Shown here: piece after piece, positions 1 to 9,044 of the stretch
Layout of the letters: each line of letters opens with the position of its first letter
Numbering within the stretch: position 1 is the first letter of the stretch
Source of the DNA: Sphingobacteriales bacterium
GTDB taxonomy: Bacteria > Bacteroidota > Bacteroidia > Chitinophagales > UBA2359
Assembly: GCA_016711285.1 (NCBI GenBank)
Contig: JADJTG010000013.1
Span: 288,001-352,000 of the forward strand
Direction of reading: 5' to 3'
Length of the DNA: 64,000 nt
Made by a program: the position numbers and the translations under genes
The notes under the pieces: generated by a model
Told to the model about the DNA's origin: nothing
The model's input: only the letters and a program-made list of their open reading frames with translations
The model's database searches: none

Positions 1-538
1 GTTATTACTAAAAATCAGTATATACATTTTATAATTAGTGATAGTGTAGAACAACAACTTGCTGATGAAACTGGTATTTGGATGATTGAAAACACAAAAA
101 TCAATAGTTTGTATGGTGCGACTCCTTTTTTTATTTATAATTTTCTTATTTTGGATGATGGTGGGGAAGGAGTTTTACATTGCTATCAAGATGATGCAAT
201 TGCAATTACTTTGGTAATAGACCCTTACTACGCCAATGGCAGCGACGATTGCGATTATTCATTGATGTATGGAGTAGATGACGACAGAGCAGATACGTCC
301 TGTTGAAATAGCTGTATTTCCTGAAAAACTAATCTTTACAATCCCCGATTTTTCGGTATATGATACTGCGGAATGTATGTTGCTGTCGTGTAATGGTCAA
401 ACATTGGCACAATTTCCTGTTCGTGAGCCTTCTACCGAAATATCTACGGCACATTTAGCCGCTGGAGTGTATATTGTTTTATTAAGAGATACAACAAATA
501 ACCAAATTTTTTACACCACTAAATTTTATAAATTATGA
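1..538 (+). CDS. C-terminal part of a T9SS-secreted protein (5' truncated, probably frameshifted)
   Basis: The gene runs in from the left edge and is open in frame 1 up to a stop at 304-306. A second frame, open from 278 to 538, encodes about 80 residues that look like a type IX secretion C-terminal sorting domain: short beta-strand segments around IAVFPEKLIFTI, a LLSCNGQTLAQF strand pair, the LAAGVYIVLL strand, and a final basic TTKFYKL. Such tails send cargo across the outer membrane of Bacteroidota. Removing one base near 278-283 would join the two frames smoothly (..YGVD then TTEQIRPVEI..), so I read them as one gene with a frameshift rather than two genes. The passenger domain lies outside the window and its function cannot be told. 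The tail assignment is fairly firm; the cause of the frameshift is unknown. Confidence 0.6.
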
Positions 539-680
539 GCCTTCTGCTACTCTCTCCTACTTTTGAACTCGGTTAGCTTGGTTCTGCTTAACTTTGTCAA
601 AGTTCTGATAAAAATTTCCCGCCTTCGGAAAGGAAGGATTGAGGAAGGTAGTGAAAATTCTCAGCAAGAGTTGAGGGAGC

Positions 681-1625
681 TTACTTCAACATCTTCACCG
701 TCATGGGTATATCTTTAAAAGGGCGGCTCTGTGGATTGCTGCCTACCATTGCAATGCGGTCAATTACATCAAGTCCTTCTATTACTTCGCCAAATACAGT
801 ATAGTCGCCGTCTAAAAATGGCGCACCGCCCAAAGTAGTATAGATATCCACACTGCTTTTAGCCAATTTGCGTTTAGTTACTTTTTCCACTTGCGCCAAC
901 TCTACTGGCGAAAACTTTTGCCCCTGTACCAAATAAAATTGAGAGCCGTTCGATTCCTTTTTCGGATTTACGGCATCGCCCATACGCGCCGCCGCCAAAG
1001 CACCGCGCTTATGAATGAGGTCGGGAACGAACTCGGCGGGAATGTTGTAGCCCGGTCCGCCGTTGCCCAATTTTTGGTTGGGAGTGGCAAGTTTGGAGTC
1101 GGGGTCGCCGCCCTGAATCATAAAATTCATCATCACCCGATGAAACAGCGTTCCGTCATAAAAACCCTCTTTCGTCAATTTTATGAAATTGTCGCGGTGG
1201 CGCGGTGTTTGATTGTAGAGTTTTACCTTCATATCGCCCAGTTCAGTGCTGATAAGTGCCACATGCACCGGCTCTATATGCAGCAGCACCGTAGCCGTGT
1301 CGCATTGTTTGTGGTTGTCGCATACCATATATTCAAAGGTTTCATCGCCACTGAAATTGCGCTCAGGCAAAAAACTAAGCGTACCTTTTTTGATCGTCAC
1401 TTTGCCCCGCAGCAAAGCGATATTTTTTAAAATCTTTACACTGTTGCTGTCTATGGCTTGTTCGGGGTCTTTGTCGTTTGCCAGCAAATCCAACACTATT
1501 TCCGTGCCTTCATCGGCGGTGGCTTTGTCGGCGGTGGCGGTAGGCTTCAAATTATCTTCGGTTTTGCAAGAAAATGAAAAAATTATCAACAATGTAATGC
1601 CGAAAAAAGAAAAAATATTTTTCAT
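681..1625 (-). CDS. Cyclophilin-type peptidyl-prolyl isomerase lipoprotein with N-terminal Ig-like domain
   Basis: 314 residues. The N-terminus is a lipoprotein signal peptide with lipobox SFSC and the lipidated Cys at residue 20. Residues about 27-117 resemble the cadherin/Ig-like modules of bacterial surface proteins (LDLLANDKDP followed by SFLPERNFSGDETFEY). Residues about 120-312 form a cyclophilin domain with the family motifs GTLFHRVMMNFMIQGGDP and GSQFYLV. The enzyme should isomerise X-Pro bonds in the periplasm or at the cell surface, helping secreted proteins fold. It stands alone, convergent with the T9SS gene on its left. Cyclophilin lipoproteins are common in Bacteroidota; the Ig-like module in front is less usual. 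The domain calls are confident; the substrate is unknown. Confidence 0.88.
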   Translation of the reverse strand: MKNIFSFFGITLLIIFSFSCKTEDNLKPTATADKATADEGTEIVLDLLANDKDPEQAIDSNSVKILKNIALLRGKVTIKKGTLSFLPERNFSGDETFEYMVCDNHKQCDTATVLLHIEPVHVALISTELGDMKVKLYNQTPRHRDNFIKLTKEGFYDGTLFHRVMMNFMIQGGDPDSKLATPNQKLGNGGPGYNIPAEFVPDLIHKRGALAAARMGDAVNPKKESNGSQFYLVQGQKFSPVELAQVEKVTKRKLAKSSVDIYTTLGGAPFLDGDYTVFGEVIEGLDVIDRIAMVGSNPQSRPFKDIPMTVKMLK

Positions 1626-1654
1626 TCGTATTTTTAAAAAAATATAAAAACAGT

Positions 1655-2017
1655 TTAAATGTTATTAATGTATTCAAGAACTAATTGTTTCAGAAGCGTT
1701 TCCTGTTCTTTTAATCCTGCGGGTGCTGTTTTTTGCGAATTGGAGCTATAATGTGGCCAGCCCTCCTCATCATAATGCGAAAAATCATAATATCCCTCTT
1801 TGCTCATCAATTTGCAAACTGCAATGTGCATTAAATCTTGCTTCTCTTCTTTCGTAAAAGCCCGCTGAAGTTGTCCCAACTCCTGCACTCCGATTAAAAA
1901 AAGCACCGCTTCCATAGTCGGTTTGCGCTTAAAATGCCCTTTGAGGCGGTATAATAAACGCTGCCACTCTACTTCTAAATTTCTTTTATCTTCTTCATTC
2001 ATACTATCTACAATCAA
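1655..2017 (-). CDS. Small conserved hypothetical protein
   Basis: 120 residues, soluble, with no signal peptide or membrane segment. It is rich in charged residues and appears largely helical; a notable stretch is YYDFSHYDEEGWPHY near residue 78. I do not recognise the family with certainty. The longest frame starts MIVDSMNEED; the second Met (first base at 2002) is an equally plausible start because no ribosome-binding site separates them. It lies 29 bases upstream of the cyclophilin lipoprotein on the same strand and may be co-transcribed with it. Function unknown. Confidence 0.6.
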   Translation of the reverse strand: MIVDSMNEEDKRNLEVEWQRLLYRLKGHFKRKPTMEAVLFLIGVQELGQLQRAFTKEEKQDLMHIAVCKLMSKEGYYDFSHYDEEGWPHYSSNSQKTAPAGLKEQETLLKQLVLEYINNI

Positions 2018-2316
2018 TTGCGCTGCAAATTTATGCCTGTCAAGTGAAAAATATTCAATAAAATGAATAATCTTTTATAAAATCAGATAAATTATATTTC
2101 GGTGAAACTATTTCTGCAATTTTACAGTTATGAGCGTTTATGGTGAACGATTATTGATAAAATACTATTTATATAAATATAAAAAAATATTATCAATCTT
2201 GTGACTTTTTATAACATTATACTTCAAAATAAGATACTTTATATTTAAATCATAAATTATAACAGCACATTTTTTAATTAATTAACACAAACACAAAACA
2301 AATTTAAAAAAAAACA
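2018..2316 (+). other. AT-rich divergent intergenic region
   Basis: About 300 bases between the small minus-strand gene and the plus-strand OmpA-like gene. The right half is extremely AT-rich and ends in the A-rich, Shine-Dalgarno-free leader typical of highly expressed Bacteroidota genes. It presumably holds promoters in both directions, but I see no clean match to the -7 consensus. No gene or RNA is evident. Confidence 0.4.
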
Positions 2317-3681
2317 ATGAATATCAATTTATTAGATTTGCTGAAAAGCGAAGTCGGCTCGCAAGGTATCCAAATGGTAAGCCGTTATTTGGGCGAAAGC
2401 GAAAGCGGCACACAAAAAGCATTTGACAGCGTTCTGCCTTCAGTATTGGGTGGTTTGATGTCTAAAGCAGCTACTCCCAACGGAGGCGGTGCTATTATGG
2501 ATATGTTGAGCGGCGGCAACAACAATGGCAGCATTTTCAATAATCTTTTGGGCTTATTGGGTAGCGGCGACAAAATCAAATCCTTGTTGGATATGGGCGC
2601 ACCTTTGTTGAACAGCTTGTTTGGCAACCGCTTGGGTAGCATCGTTGATTTGGTAGCAGGTGCTTCGGGCGTAAGCAAAAGCTCTTCAGGTTCTTTGTTG
2701 AGCTTGGCGATGCCTTTGATACTCGGTATGTTGGGCAAACAAAAAAGCGCACTTGGCTTAGATGCCGGCGGTTTGATGAAATTGCTCTTCAGCCAAAAAG
2801 ACTATGTAAAAGCCGCTGCTCCTGCCGGATTGGCAAGTGCTTTGGGCATTTCAAGTTTTGATAGCCTGAGCGACAGCGTTTCGGGTGCAGTGCGTACTGC
2901 TTCGCACAATGTGGAGCGCACAGTAAATACAACAGTAAGAGAAACCGAGAAAGCCAGCAGTGGTGGCGGTTTTGGTAAATTTTTACCTTGGTTGTTGTTG
3001 TTGGCTTTGTTGGGCTTATTGTGGTGGATGCTCAAAGGTTGTGGCGGCGAAAAAGCTGTAGATGCTACTAAAGATGCCGTAGGCACTGCTGTAGAAACTA
3101 CAAAGGATGCCGCTGCTACTACTGTAGATGCTGCTAAAGATGCCGCTGCTACTACCGCTACTGCCGTAGATAGCGCAGCAAGTGCCGTAAGCACTACCGT
3201 TAATAGTGCTTGGGCTGCTTTGGGTAATTTCTTCAAAACAAAACTCCCTAATGGTGTTGAATTGAACATTCCAGAAAAAGGTGTTGAAAATAAATTAATC
3301 AAATTTATTGAAGACAAAAACGCCGCCGTAAGCAAAGATTTGTGGTTCAGCTTCGACCGCCTCTTGTTTGATACCGGAAAATCTACCCTCAAACCCGAAT
3401 CTCAAGAACAGTTGAAAAACACCGCTGAAATTATGAAAGCCTTCCCTAATGTTGAAATCAAATTGGGTGGCTACACAGACAACGTAGGTAATGCGGCTGC
3501 CAACAAAAAATTGTCAGAAGAACGTGCTAAAAATGTAATGGCAGAATTGATGAAGTTGGGCGTAGCTGCTAAACGTATGGCTGCCGAAGGTTATGGTCAG
3601 GAGCACCCCGTGGCTTCTAACGATACCGAGGAAGGTCGCGCACAGAATCGCCGTATTGATATTCGCGTTACTAAAAAATAA
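2317..3681 (+). CDS. DUF937-OmpA fusion, membrane-anchored peptidoglycan-binding protein
   Basis: 454 residues in four parts. Residues 1-about 185 match the DUF937 type: hydrophobic helices rich in Gly and Leu, with LPSVLGGLMSKA near residue 40. One membrane segment follows at about 222-239 (LPWLLLLALLGLLWW). An Ala/Thr/Asp-rich linker at 246-300 is built from repeats of the type KDAxxTxVxxA. Residues about 342-452 are an OmpA-family domain with the peptidoglycan-contact signature (GGYTDNVGNAAANKKLSEER and NRRIDI). The single membrane span suggests an inner-membrane protein with DUF937 in the cytoplasm and the OmpA domain in the periplasm gripping the wall; that topology is inferred. It has its own terminator and no obvious operon partners. 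Domain calls are firm; the cellular role is not known. Confidence 0.85.
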   Translation: MNINLLDLLKSEVGSQGIQMVSRYLGESESGTQKAFDSVLPSVLGGLMSKAATPNGGGAIMDMLSGGNNNGSIFNNLLGLLGSGDKIKSLLDMGAPLLNSLFGNRLGSIVDLVAGASGVSKSSSGSLLSLAMPLILGMLGKQKSALGLDAGGLMKLLFSQKDYVKAAAPAGLASALGISSFDSLSDSVSGAVRTASHNVERTVNTTVRETEKASSGGGFGKFLPWLLLLALLGLLWWMLKGCGGEKAVDATKDAVGTAVETTKDAAATTVDAAKDAAATTATAVDSAASAVSTTVNSAWAALGNFFKTKLPNGVELNIPEKGVENKLIKFIEDKNAAVSKDLWFSFDRLLFDTGKSTLKPESQEQLKNTAEIMKAFPNVEIKLGGYTDNVGNAAANKKLSEERAKNVMAELMKLGVAAKRMAAEGYGQEHPVASNDTEEGRAQNRRIDIRVTKK

Positions 3682-3717
3682 TCAAGAAATAGAGTTTTTC
3701 TCTTTTTAATTGTTTAT

Positions 3718-3768
3718 AAACAGCAAAACCTGAACTCCCCCATAGGTTCGGGTTTTGCTGTTTTTGTT
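3718..3768 (+). terminator. Rho-independent terminator after the OmpA-like gene
   Basis: A 15-base stem (3721-3735 with 3746-3760, one G-U pair) closes a 10-base loop and is followed by TTTTTGTTT. Flanking A and T residues extend the stem. Confidence 0.85.
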
Positions 3769-3856
3769 TAAATATTTCTGCGTTTTTCAAATAAACTTTC
3801 ACTCCTGCTTAATTGTTTGAAATACAAAGAAATGCTCTTTTTTATATAAAAATAAG

Positions 3857-3864
3857 TACCTTTG
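3857..3864 (+). promoter_or_regulatory. Bacteroidota -7 promoter element of ileS
   Basis: TACCTTTG matches the TAnnTTTG consensus exactly. It lies about 36 bases before the ATG at 3900. Transcription would start near 3870, which excludes the TTG at 3813 as the start of ileS. No clear -33 TTTG was found at the usual spacing. Confidence 0.6.
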
Positions 3865-3899
3865 CGGCGTTTTTTAGATTTGTAATGACACCGTACAAT

Positions 3900-6800
3900 A
3901 TGACTACGCAAAATCCTCTTTACCGTACCGAAAAACAATTTAACCTGCCTGCCATTGAGCGCGAAATTTTACAATTTTGGGCAGATGAATATATTTTTGA
4001 AAAAAGCGTTTCCGCACGCCCTGCCGATAATACCTTTGTATTTTATGAAGGTCCGCCTTCTGCCAACGGTATGCCCGGTATTCACCATGTGATGGCTCGC
4101 ACGGTAAAGGATATTTTTTGCCGTTATAAAACACTCAAAGGGTTCAGGGTGTATCGCAAAGCAGGCTGGGATACACACGGCTTGCCCATAGAACTGAGCG
4201 TAGAAAAAACATTGGGTATCGGCAAAGAAGACATCGGTAAAAAAATTACCGTAGAAGCCTACAACGAAACTTGCCGCCGCGAGGTGATGAAATATCAGGA
4301 TAAATGGGAAACGCTCACGCACAATATGGGCTTTTGGTTGGATATGGAACACCCCTACATCACCTACGACAATAATTATATTGAAACGCTCTGGTGGTTG
4401 TTGCAAAAATTTTATCAAAAAGGTTATCTGTACAAAGGTTATACTATTCAGCCTTATTCGCCGGCGGCAGGCACAGGATTATCCAGCCACGAACTCAACC
4501 AACCCGGTTGCTACCGCGATGTCACCGACACCAGTGTAACGGGAATGTTTAAACTCTTGCGCAATGCACAGGCGGAGTGGCTCTTTGAAAATGCCGATGA
4601 AGATGTGCGCTTCTTGGCTTGGACCACCACGCCCTGGACACTTCCTTCCAATACCGCTTTGGCAGTGGGCAGCAATATTACTTATTTAAAAATAAAAACT
4701 TTTAATCCTTACACCCACGCTCCCGTGAGTGTGATTATGGCAAAAGATTTATTGCTCTCTTATTTTAAACCCGAACAGGAAGGAAATTTGGCGCAATACG
4801 ACCCCTCGCAAAAAACTATTCCGTATCAAATTGTCGGAGAATTTGAGGGTAAACAATTAGATGCTCTGCGCTACGAACAATTATTGCCGTATTCGCAGCC
4901 CGACAACGGCGATGCTTTTCGTGTGCTTTTGGGAGATTTTGTAACCACCGAAGACGGAACGGGCATTGTGCATATTGCACCCAGTTTTGGTGCCGACGAC
5001 TTGCGCGTGGCTCGCCAATATGGGGTCGGTTCTTTGACTTTGGTGGATAAAGAAGGAAAATTTATAGATGAAGTCACCGACTTTGCCGGTCGCTATGTAA
5101 AAAACTACAAAGACCAAAGCGATTATGTTTCTGTAGATGTTGATATTGCCGTAAAACTTAAAAAAGAAAATAAGGCATTTAAAATAGAAAAATTCTCTCA
5201 TAATTATCCACATTGCTGGCGCACCGATAAGCCGGTTATTTATTATCCTTTGGATTCGTGGTTTATCAAAACATCGGCGGCAAAAGAGCGCATGGCTGCC
5301 CTCAACGAAACCATCAATTGGAAACCTGAAAATACCGGAACAGGGCGTTTTGGCAAATGGCTGGAAAATCTCCAAGACTGGAATTTGTCGCGCTCCCGTT
5401 TTTGGGGTACGCCACTCCCTATTTGGCGCAGCGAAGATGGCAGCGAAGAAAAATGTATCGGCTCATTGGCAGAACTGCGCAGCGAAGTGAAAAAATCGGT
5501 GGTGGCAGGACTGATGCGCGAAGAACTGCACCCCAATTTTGATTTGCACAAACCCTTTGTGGATAAAGTAATATTGGTGTCGGATAGTGGCAAGCCTATG
5601 TATCGCGAGAGCGACTTGGTAGATGTGTGGTTTGATAGTGGTGCTATGCCTTATGCACAATGGCATTTTCCTTTTGAAAACGAAGATAAATTTCGCCTGA
5701 ACTTTCCCGCCGACTTTATCGCCGAAGGTGTTGACCAAACAAGAGGCTGGTTTTATACCCTCCACGCCATCGCGGTGATGCTGTTTGATAGTGTGGCATT
5801 TAAAAACGTTATTTCAAACGGATTGGTACTGGATAAAAACGGTAATAAAATGAGCAAACGCTTGGGAAATACCGTTAATCCTTTTGAAACCATCGCTGCT
5901 CACGGTGCCGATGCTACTCGCTGGTATATGATTTCCAACAGTCAGCCCTGGGATAACTTAAAGTTTGACATGGACGGTCTTACCGAAGCACAACGTCAGT
6001 TTTTTGGTACGTTGTTCAATACATATTCTTTTTTTGCCATTTATGCCAATATTGACTATTTTGTACCCAACGAACAGCAGGTAATTCCGATTGGTGAACG
6101 ACCTTTGCTGGACAGATGGGTTATTTCCAAACTGCAATCGCTGAAAAAAGAAGTTGATGCCGCTTACAGCGAATACGAACCCACCAAAGCCGCCCGTCTT
6201 ATCGGCGATTTTGTAGATGCGCACCTGAGTAATTGGTATGTGCGCCTCAATCGTCGCCGTTTTTGGAAAAATGACGAACCCGCCGACAAACGCGCCGCCT
6301 ACGAAACCCTTTACGAGTGTTTGATGAGCGTGGCGCAATTGATGAGCCCCATTACGCCTTTCTTCTCCGATTGGCTGTATCGCAGCCTCAGCGACCCTAT
6401 TCGCGCCACCGCCATACAGCACAAAACACCACTCGCTGCTGTTTCTGTTCATTTATCCGACTGGGGCGAAGCACAAACCGACCTCATCAACCCCGATTTG
6501 GAAGAAGCTATGCGCTTGGCTCAAAATACCACCTCTTTGGTGCTGGCATTGCGCAAAAAAGAAAAAATAAAAGTGCGCCAACCTCTCCAACGCATTTTAG
6601 TGCCTGTAATTGATGCAGCCCAGCAAGCAGCATTTGAACATGTAAAGGATATTATCCTTACCGAAGTGAACGTGAAAGAAATAGAATATGTAACCGAAGA
6701 CAGTGGTATGTTTACGAAATCCGTAAAACCTAATTTTAAACTTTTAGGGGCGCGGTTGGGTCATAAAATGGCGACGGTAAAAAATGAAATAGAAAAATTA

Positions 6801-7244
6801 AATCAGGAAGAAATAAGAGCATTTGAAAAAAATGGGCTTCTAACGTTAAATATTGACGATGAAACAGTGACCATTGATAAAAATGAAGTCGCAATAAGTA
6901 GCAAAGATGTTCCCGGTTGGTTGGTAAACAGTATTGATGGTATCACCATTGCTTTGGATATTCATATCAGCGAAGCACTGAAAAACGAAGGATATGCCCG
7001 CGAAATTGTCAATAAAATACAAAATATTCGCAAAGAATTGGATTTGAACGTTACCACACGTTTGCGCGTTGTCTTATCAGAAGAAGTGGTGCTATTGCCC
7101 GCTATTCAAACCTATCACAATTATATTTGCAGTGAAACGTTAATAGAACATTTAGATATTCAGCCAAAAACACAAACAGAAGACTGGCAACAAACCCTTG
7201 ATATCAATGGAGAGCCTTTGAATATCATTATTCATTACTCCTAA
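3900..7244 (+). CDS. ileS: Isoleucyl-tRNA synthetase
   Basis: Charges tRNA-Ile with isoleucine. About 1114 residues from the ATG at 3900, usual for Bacteroidota IleRS. The class I signature is present as GMPGIHHVMART (HIGH-like) and NKMSKRLGN (KMSKS loop), with the large editing domain between them and an anticodon-binding C-terminal region. The frame stays open upstream to a TTG at 3813, but a promoter element at 3857-3864 lies inside that stretch, so 3900 (MTTQNPLY) or the ATG at 3885 is the real start. It is followed 55 bases later by a DksA/TraR-like gene, a neighbourhood often seen in this phylum. Confidence 0.96.
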   Translation: MTTQNPLYRTEKQFNLPAIEREILQFWADEYIFEKSVSARPADNTFVFYEGPPSANGMPGIHHVMARTVKDIFCRYKTLKGFRVYRKAGWDTHGLPIELSVEKTLGIGKEDIGKKITVEAYNETCRREVMKYQDKWETLTHNMGFWLDMEHPYITYDNNYIETLWWLLQKFYQKGYLYKGYTIQPYSPAAGTGLSSHELNQPGCYRDVTDTSVTGMFKLLRNAQAEWLFENADEDVRFLAWTTTPWTLPSNTALAVGSNITYLKIKTFNPYTHAPVSVIMAKDLLLSYFKPEQEGNLAQYDPSQKTIPYQIVGEFEGKQLDALRYEQLLPYSQPDNGDAFRVLLGDFVTTEDGTGIVHIAPSFGADDLRVARQYGVGSLTLVDKEGKFIDEVTDFAGRYVKNYKDQSDYVSVDVDIAVKLKKENKAFKIEKFSHNYPHCWRTDKPVIYYPLDSWFIKTSAAKERMAALNETINWKPENTGTGRFGKWLENLQDWNLSRSRFWGTPLPIWRSEDGSEEKCIGSLAELRSEVKKSVVAGLMREELHPNFDLHKPFVDKVILVSDSGKPMYRESDLVDVWFDSGAMPYAQWHFPFENEDKFRLNFPADFIAEGVDQTRGWFYTLHAIAVMLFDSVAFKNVISNGLVLDKNGNKMSKRLGNTVNPFETIAAHGADATRWYMISNSQPWDNLKFDMDGLTEAQRQFFGTLFNTYSFFAIYANIDYFVPNEQQVIPIGERPLLDRWVISKLQSLKKEVDAAYSEYEPTKAARLIGDFVDAHLSNWYVRLNRRRFWKNDEPADKRAAYETLYECLMSVAQLMSPITPFFSDWLYRSLSDPIRATAIQHKTPLAAVSVHLSDWGEAQTDLINPDLEEAMRLAQNTTSLVLALRKKEKIKVRQPLQRILVPVIDAAQQAAFEHVKDIILTEVNVKEIEYVTEDSGMFTKSVKPNFKLLGARLGHKMATVKNEIEKLNQEEIRAFEKNGLLTLNIDDETVTIDKNEVAISSKDVPGWLVNSIDGITIALDIHISEALKNEGYAREIVNKIQNIRKELDLNVTTRLRVVLSEEVVLLPAIQTYHNYICSETLIEHLDIQPKTQTEDWQQTLDINGEPLNIIIHYS

Positions 7245-7299
7245 ACCCTAATATTTTATATACATTCAATTAATCATTTATTTTAATTTTCTACTGCGT

Positions 7300-7677
7300 A
7301 TGGATACTTTAGAAAAAAATTACTACACTGACGAAGAACTACAAGAATTTAAAGACATAATTTTGAAAAAGTTAAATACGGCAAAAGATGAATTTAATTA
7401 CTTGCAGGAGCAAATAAAAAATTCCGGTGAAGAGTTGCAAGACGGCAAACTGAGCGGTTTGGAAGATGGATCTTCTACGCTTGAAAAAGAGCATCTCAAC
7501 AAATTGATGGCACGCCAAGCGCAATATATCCAAAACCTTAATAATGCACTCATTCGTATTAAAAACAAAACGTATGGTGTGTGTCGTATTACCGGAAAAC
7601 TTATCGGTAAAGACCGTTTGAGAGCCGTGCCGCATGCTACGCTCAGTATTGAAGCAAAAAACGGAGAAAGGAAATAA
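7300..7677 (+). CDS. DksA/TraR-family protein with degenerate zinc finger
   Basis: 125 residues: an N-terminal coiled coil (about 10-90) and a C-terminal stub YGVCRITGKLIGKDRLRAVP that aligns with the DksA/TraR zinc-finger region. Only one of the four zinc-ligand cysteines remains, so it probably does not bind zinc in the usual way. DksA-type proteins insert a coiled coil into the secondary channel of RNA polymerase; whether this form does so is inferred from the family. It sits directly downstream of ileS and probably shares its transcript. In many Bacteroidota lspA follows this pair, but here a terminator does. Confidence 0.85.
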   Translation: MDTLEKNYYTDEELQEFKDIILKKLNTAKDEFNYLQEQIKNSGEELQDGKLSGLEDGSSTLEKEHLNKLMARQAQYIQNLNNALIRIKNKTYGVCRITGKLIGKDRLRAVPHATLSIEAKNGERK

Positions 7678-7703
7678 AAAACAGTAGTGTTTTTTTGTGA
7701 TAA

Positions 7704-7758
7704 AAAAAGCGTGTTTTTAGTGTAGAAATACTACCTGAAAACACGCTTTTTCTTTTTT
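7704..7758 (+). terminator. Terminator between the DksA-like gene and nspC
   Basis: A 14-15 base stem (7704-7718 with 7737-7751, core aagcgtgtttt) with a long loop, followed by a T-rich tract to 7760. The A-rich left arm lets it work in both directions, which suits the convergent genes around it. Confidence 0.8.
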
Positions 7759-7776
7759 TTAATGTGATGTTTTTTT

Positions 7777-8920
7777 TTAACTCAAACGGTCTTTGTAAGA
7801 TTCGTAGCCAAAGGTTTTTATTAGCTGAAAAGTATCATTTTCTTTCCAGATGCCAATGGCGGGTAAATTGACACCATTGAAGGTGGTCGTTTTTACCATT
7901 GTATAATGAATCATATCGTCAAAAATTATTTTATCGCCGATTGCTGGGGCTTGTCAAAGAATAATCGCCTAAATAGTCGCCCGCTAAACAAGTGCCGCCG
8001 CCCATACGGTAGGTGGGTTTTCCGACGATGGCATCGGTAGCTCCGAGAATTCGCGGTTTGTAGGGCATCTCCAATGTATCGGGCATGTGTGCGGCAAATG
8101 ATACATCTAACATCGCAATTTCAATGCCTTTGCTGTGTACAATATCCAGTACCTCCGACACTAAGTAGCCCGTTTGCCAAGCCACCGCCGAGCCGGGTTC
8201 TAAAATTACCTTTTTTAAATTCGGATAGCGACTTCTGAAACCACGCAACACACTTATCAAATGCTCCACATCATAATCTTTGCGGGTAATCAGATGCCCG
8301 CCGCCCATATTAAACCATTCAATTTTTGGTAAAAATGACGCAAATCTCTCTTCAACTGCCTTCAATGTATTCTCCAAAGCAAAAGAACTGCTTTCGCACA
8401 GCGAATGAAAATGTAAACCGTTGATGCCTTCGGGCAGTGCAGCGGGCATATCTTCGGCGCGAATACCCAAACGTGAGCCGGGTACGGTGGGGTTGTACAT
8501 GTCCACTTCTACTTCCGAGTATTCGGGATTGATGCGCAATGCACAGTGCAAGTGGCGGTGATATGATTTGATGCGTGCTGCATACGTCTGCCACTGGCGC
8601 AGCGAATTGAAAGTGATGTGATTAGATAAATCCATCAGTTCGTCAAATTCGGCAGGCACATACACCGGACTGTACAGGTGCGCTTTGCTATGCATATATT
8701 CATTGCACAACTTAGCTTCGTTGAGCGATGATGCCGTAGCTCCGCCCAAATATTGGTGCACCAAATCAAAGGTGCTGTACATCGCAAAGCCTTTGAGGGC
8801 GCAAATAATTTCTACACCGCTTTGTTGCTGCACATAGTTGAGCTTTTCGAGATTGGCACGCAAGAGCCGCTCTTCCAATACATAACAAGGCGATGGAATT
8901 TGTTGAAAAGAAACAGACAT
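7777..8920 (-). CDS. nspC: Carboxynorspermidine decarboxylase, frameshifted near the 3' end
   Basis: PLP-dependent fold III decarboxylase that makes norspermidine or spermidine from the carboxylated precursor. The main frame (8920 down to 7931) gives 329 residues with the lysine region CALKGFAMYS, HFHSLCESS, the glycine loop NMGGGH, and the CLAGD motif. It then runs into an early stop after GDYSLTSPSNRR. The missing end is in the adjacent frame (7935 down to the stop at 7777-7779): it reads IGDKIIFDDMIHYTMVKT and FNGVNLPAIGI, the expected NspC C-terminus. A deletion of two bases or insertion of one near 7948-7960 explains this. Joined, the protein is about 380 residues, the family length. The partner carboxynorspermidine dehydrogenase is not in the window. 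This is either a genuine mutation or a base-level error. Confidence 0.88.
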
Positions 8921-9044
8921 ATATGTTTATATTGAAATAGCTGTTATGTGTGTGCGATTTTATTTTATTTTGAAATGATAATTTTTAGCTATTCAGAGTT
9001 TCATAGGTTACTATAAAGAATAAGAGTTTTCTTTTATTTTACGC

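Noticed and set aside
2802..3392. Long minus-strand open frame opposite the OmpA-like gene
   Set aside because: It is the antisense shadow of the Ala-rich linker and OmpA region; codon content follows the plus strand.
3813..3899. N-terminal extension of ileS from a TTG codon
   Set aside because: A -7 promoter element at 3857-3864 lies inside it and the residues do not match IleRS; the start at 3900 fits the family.
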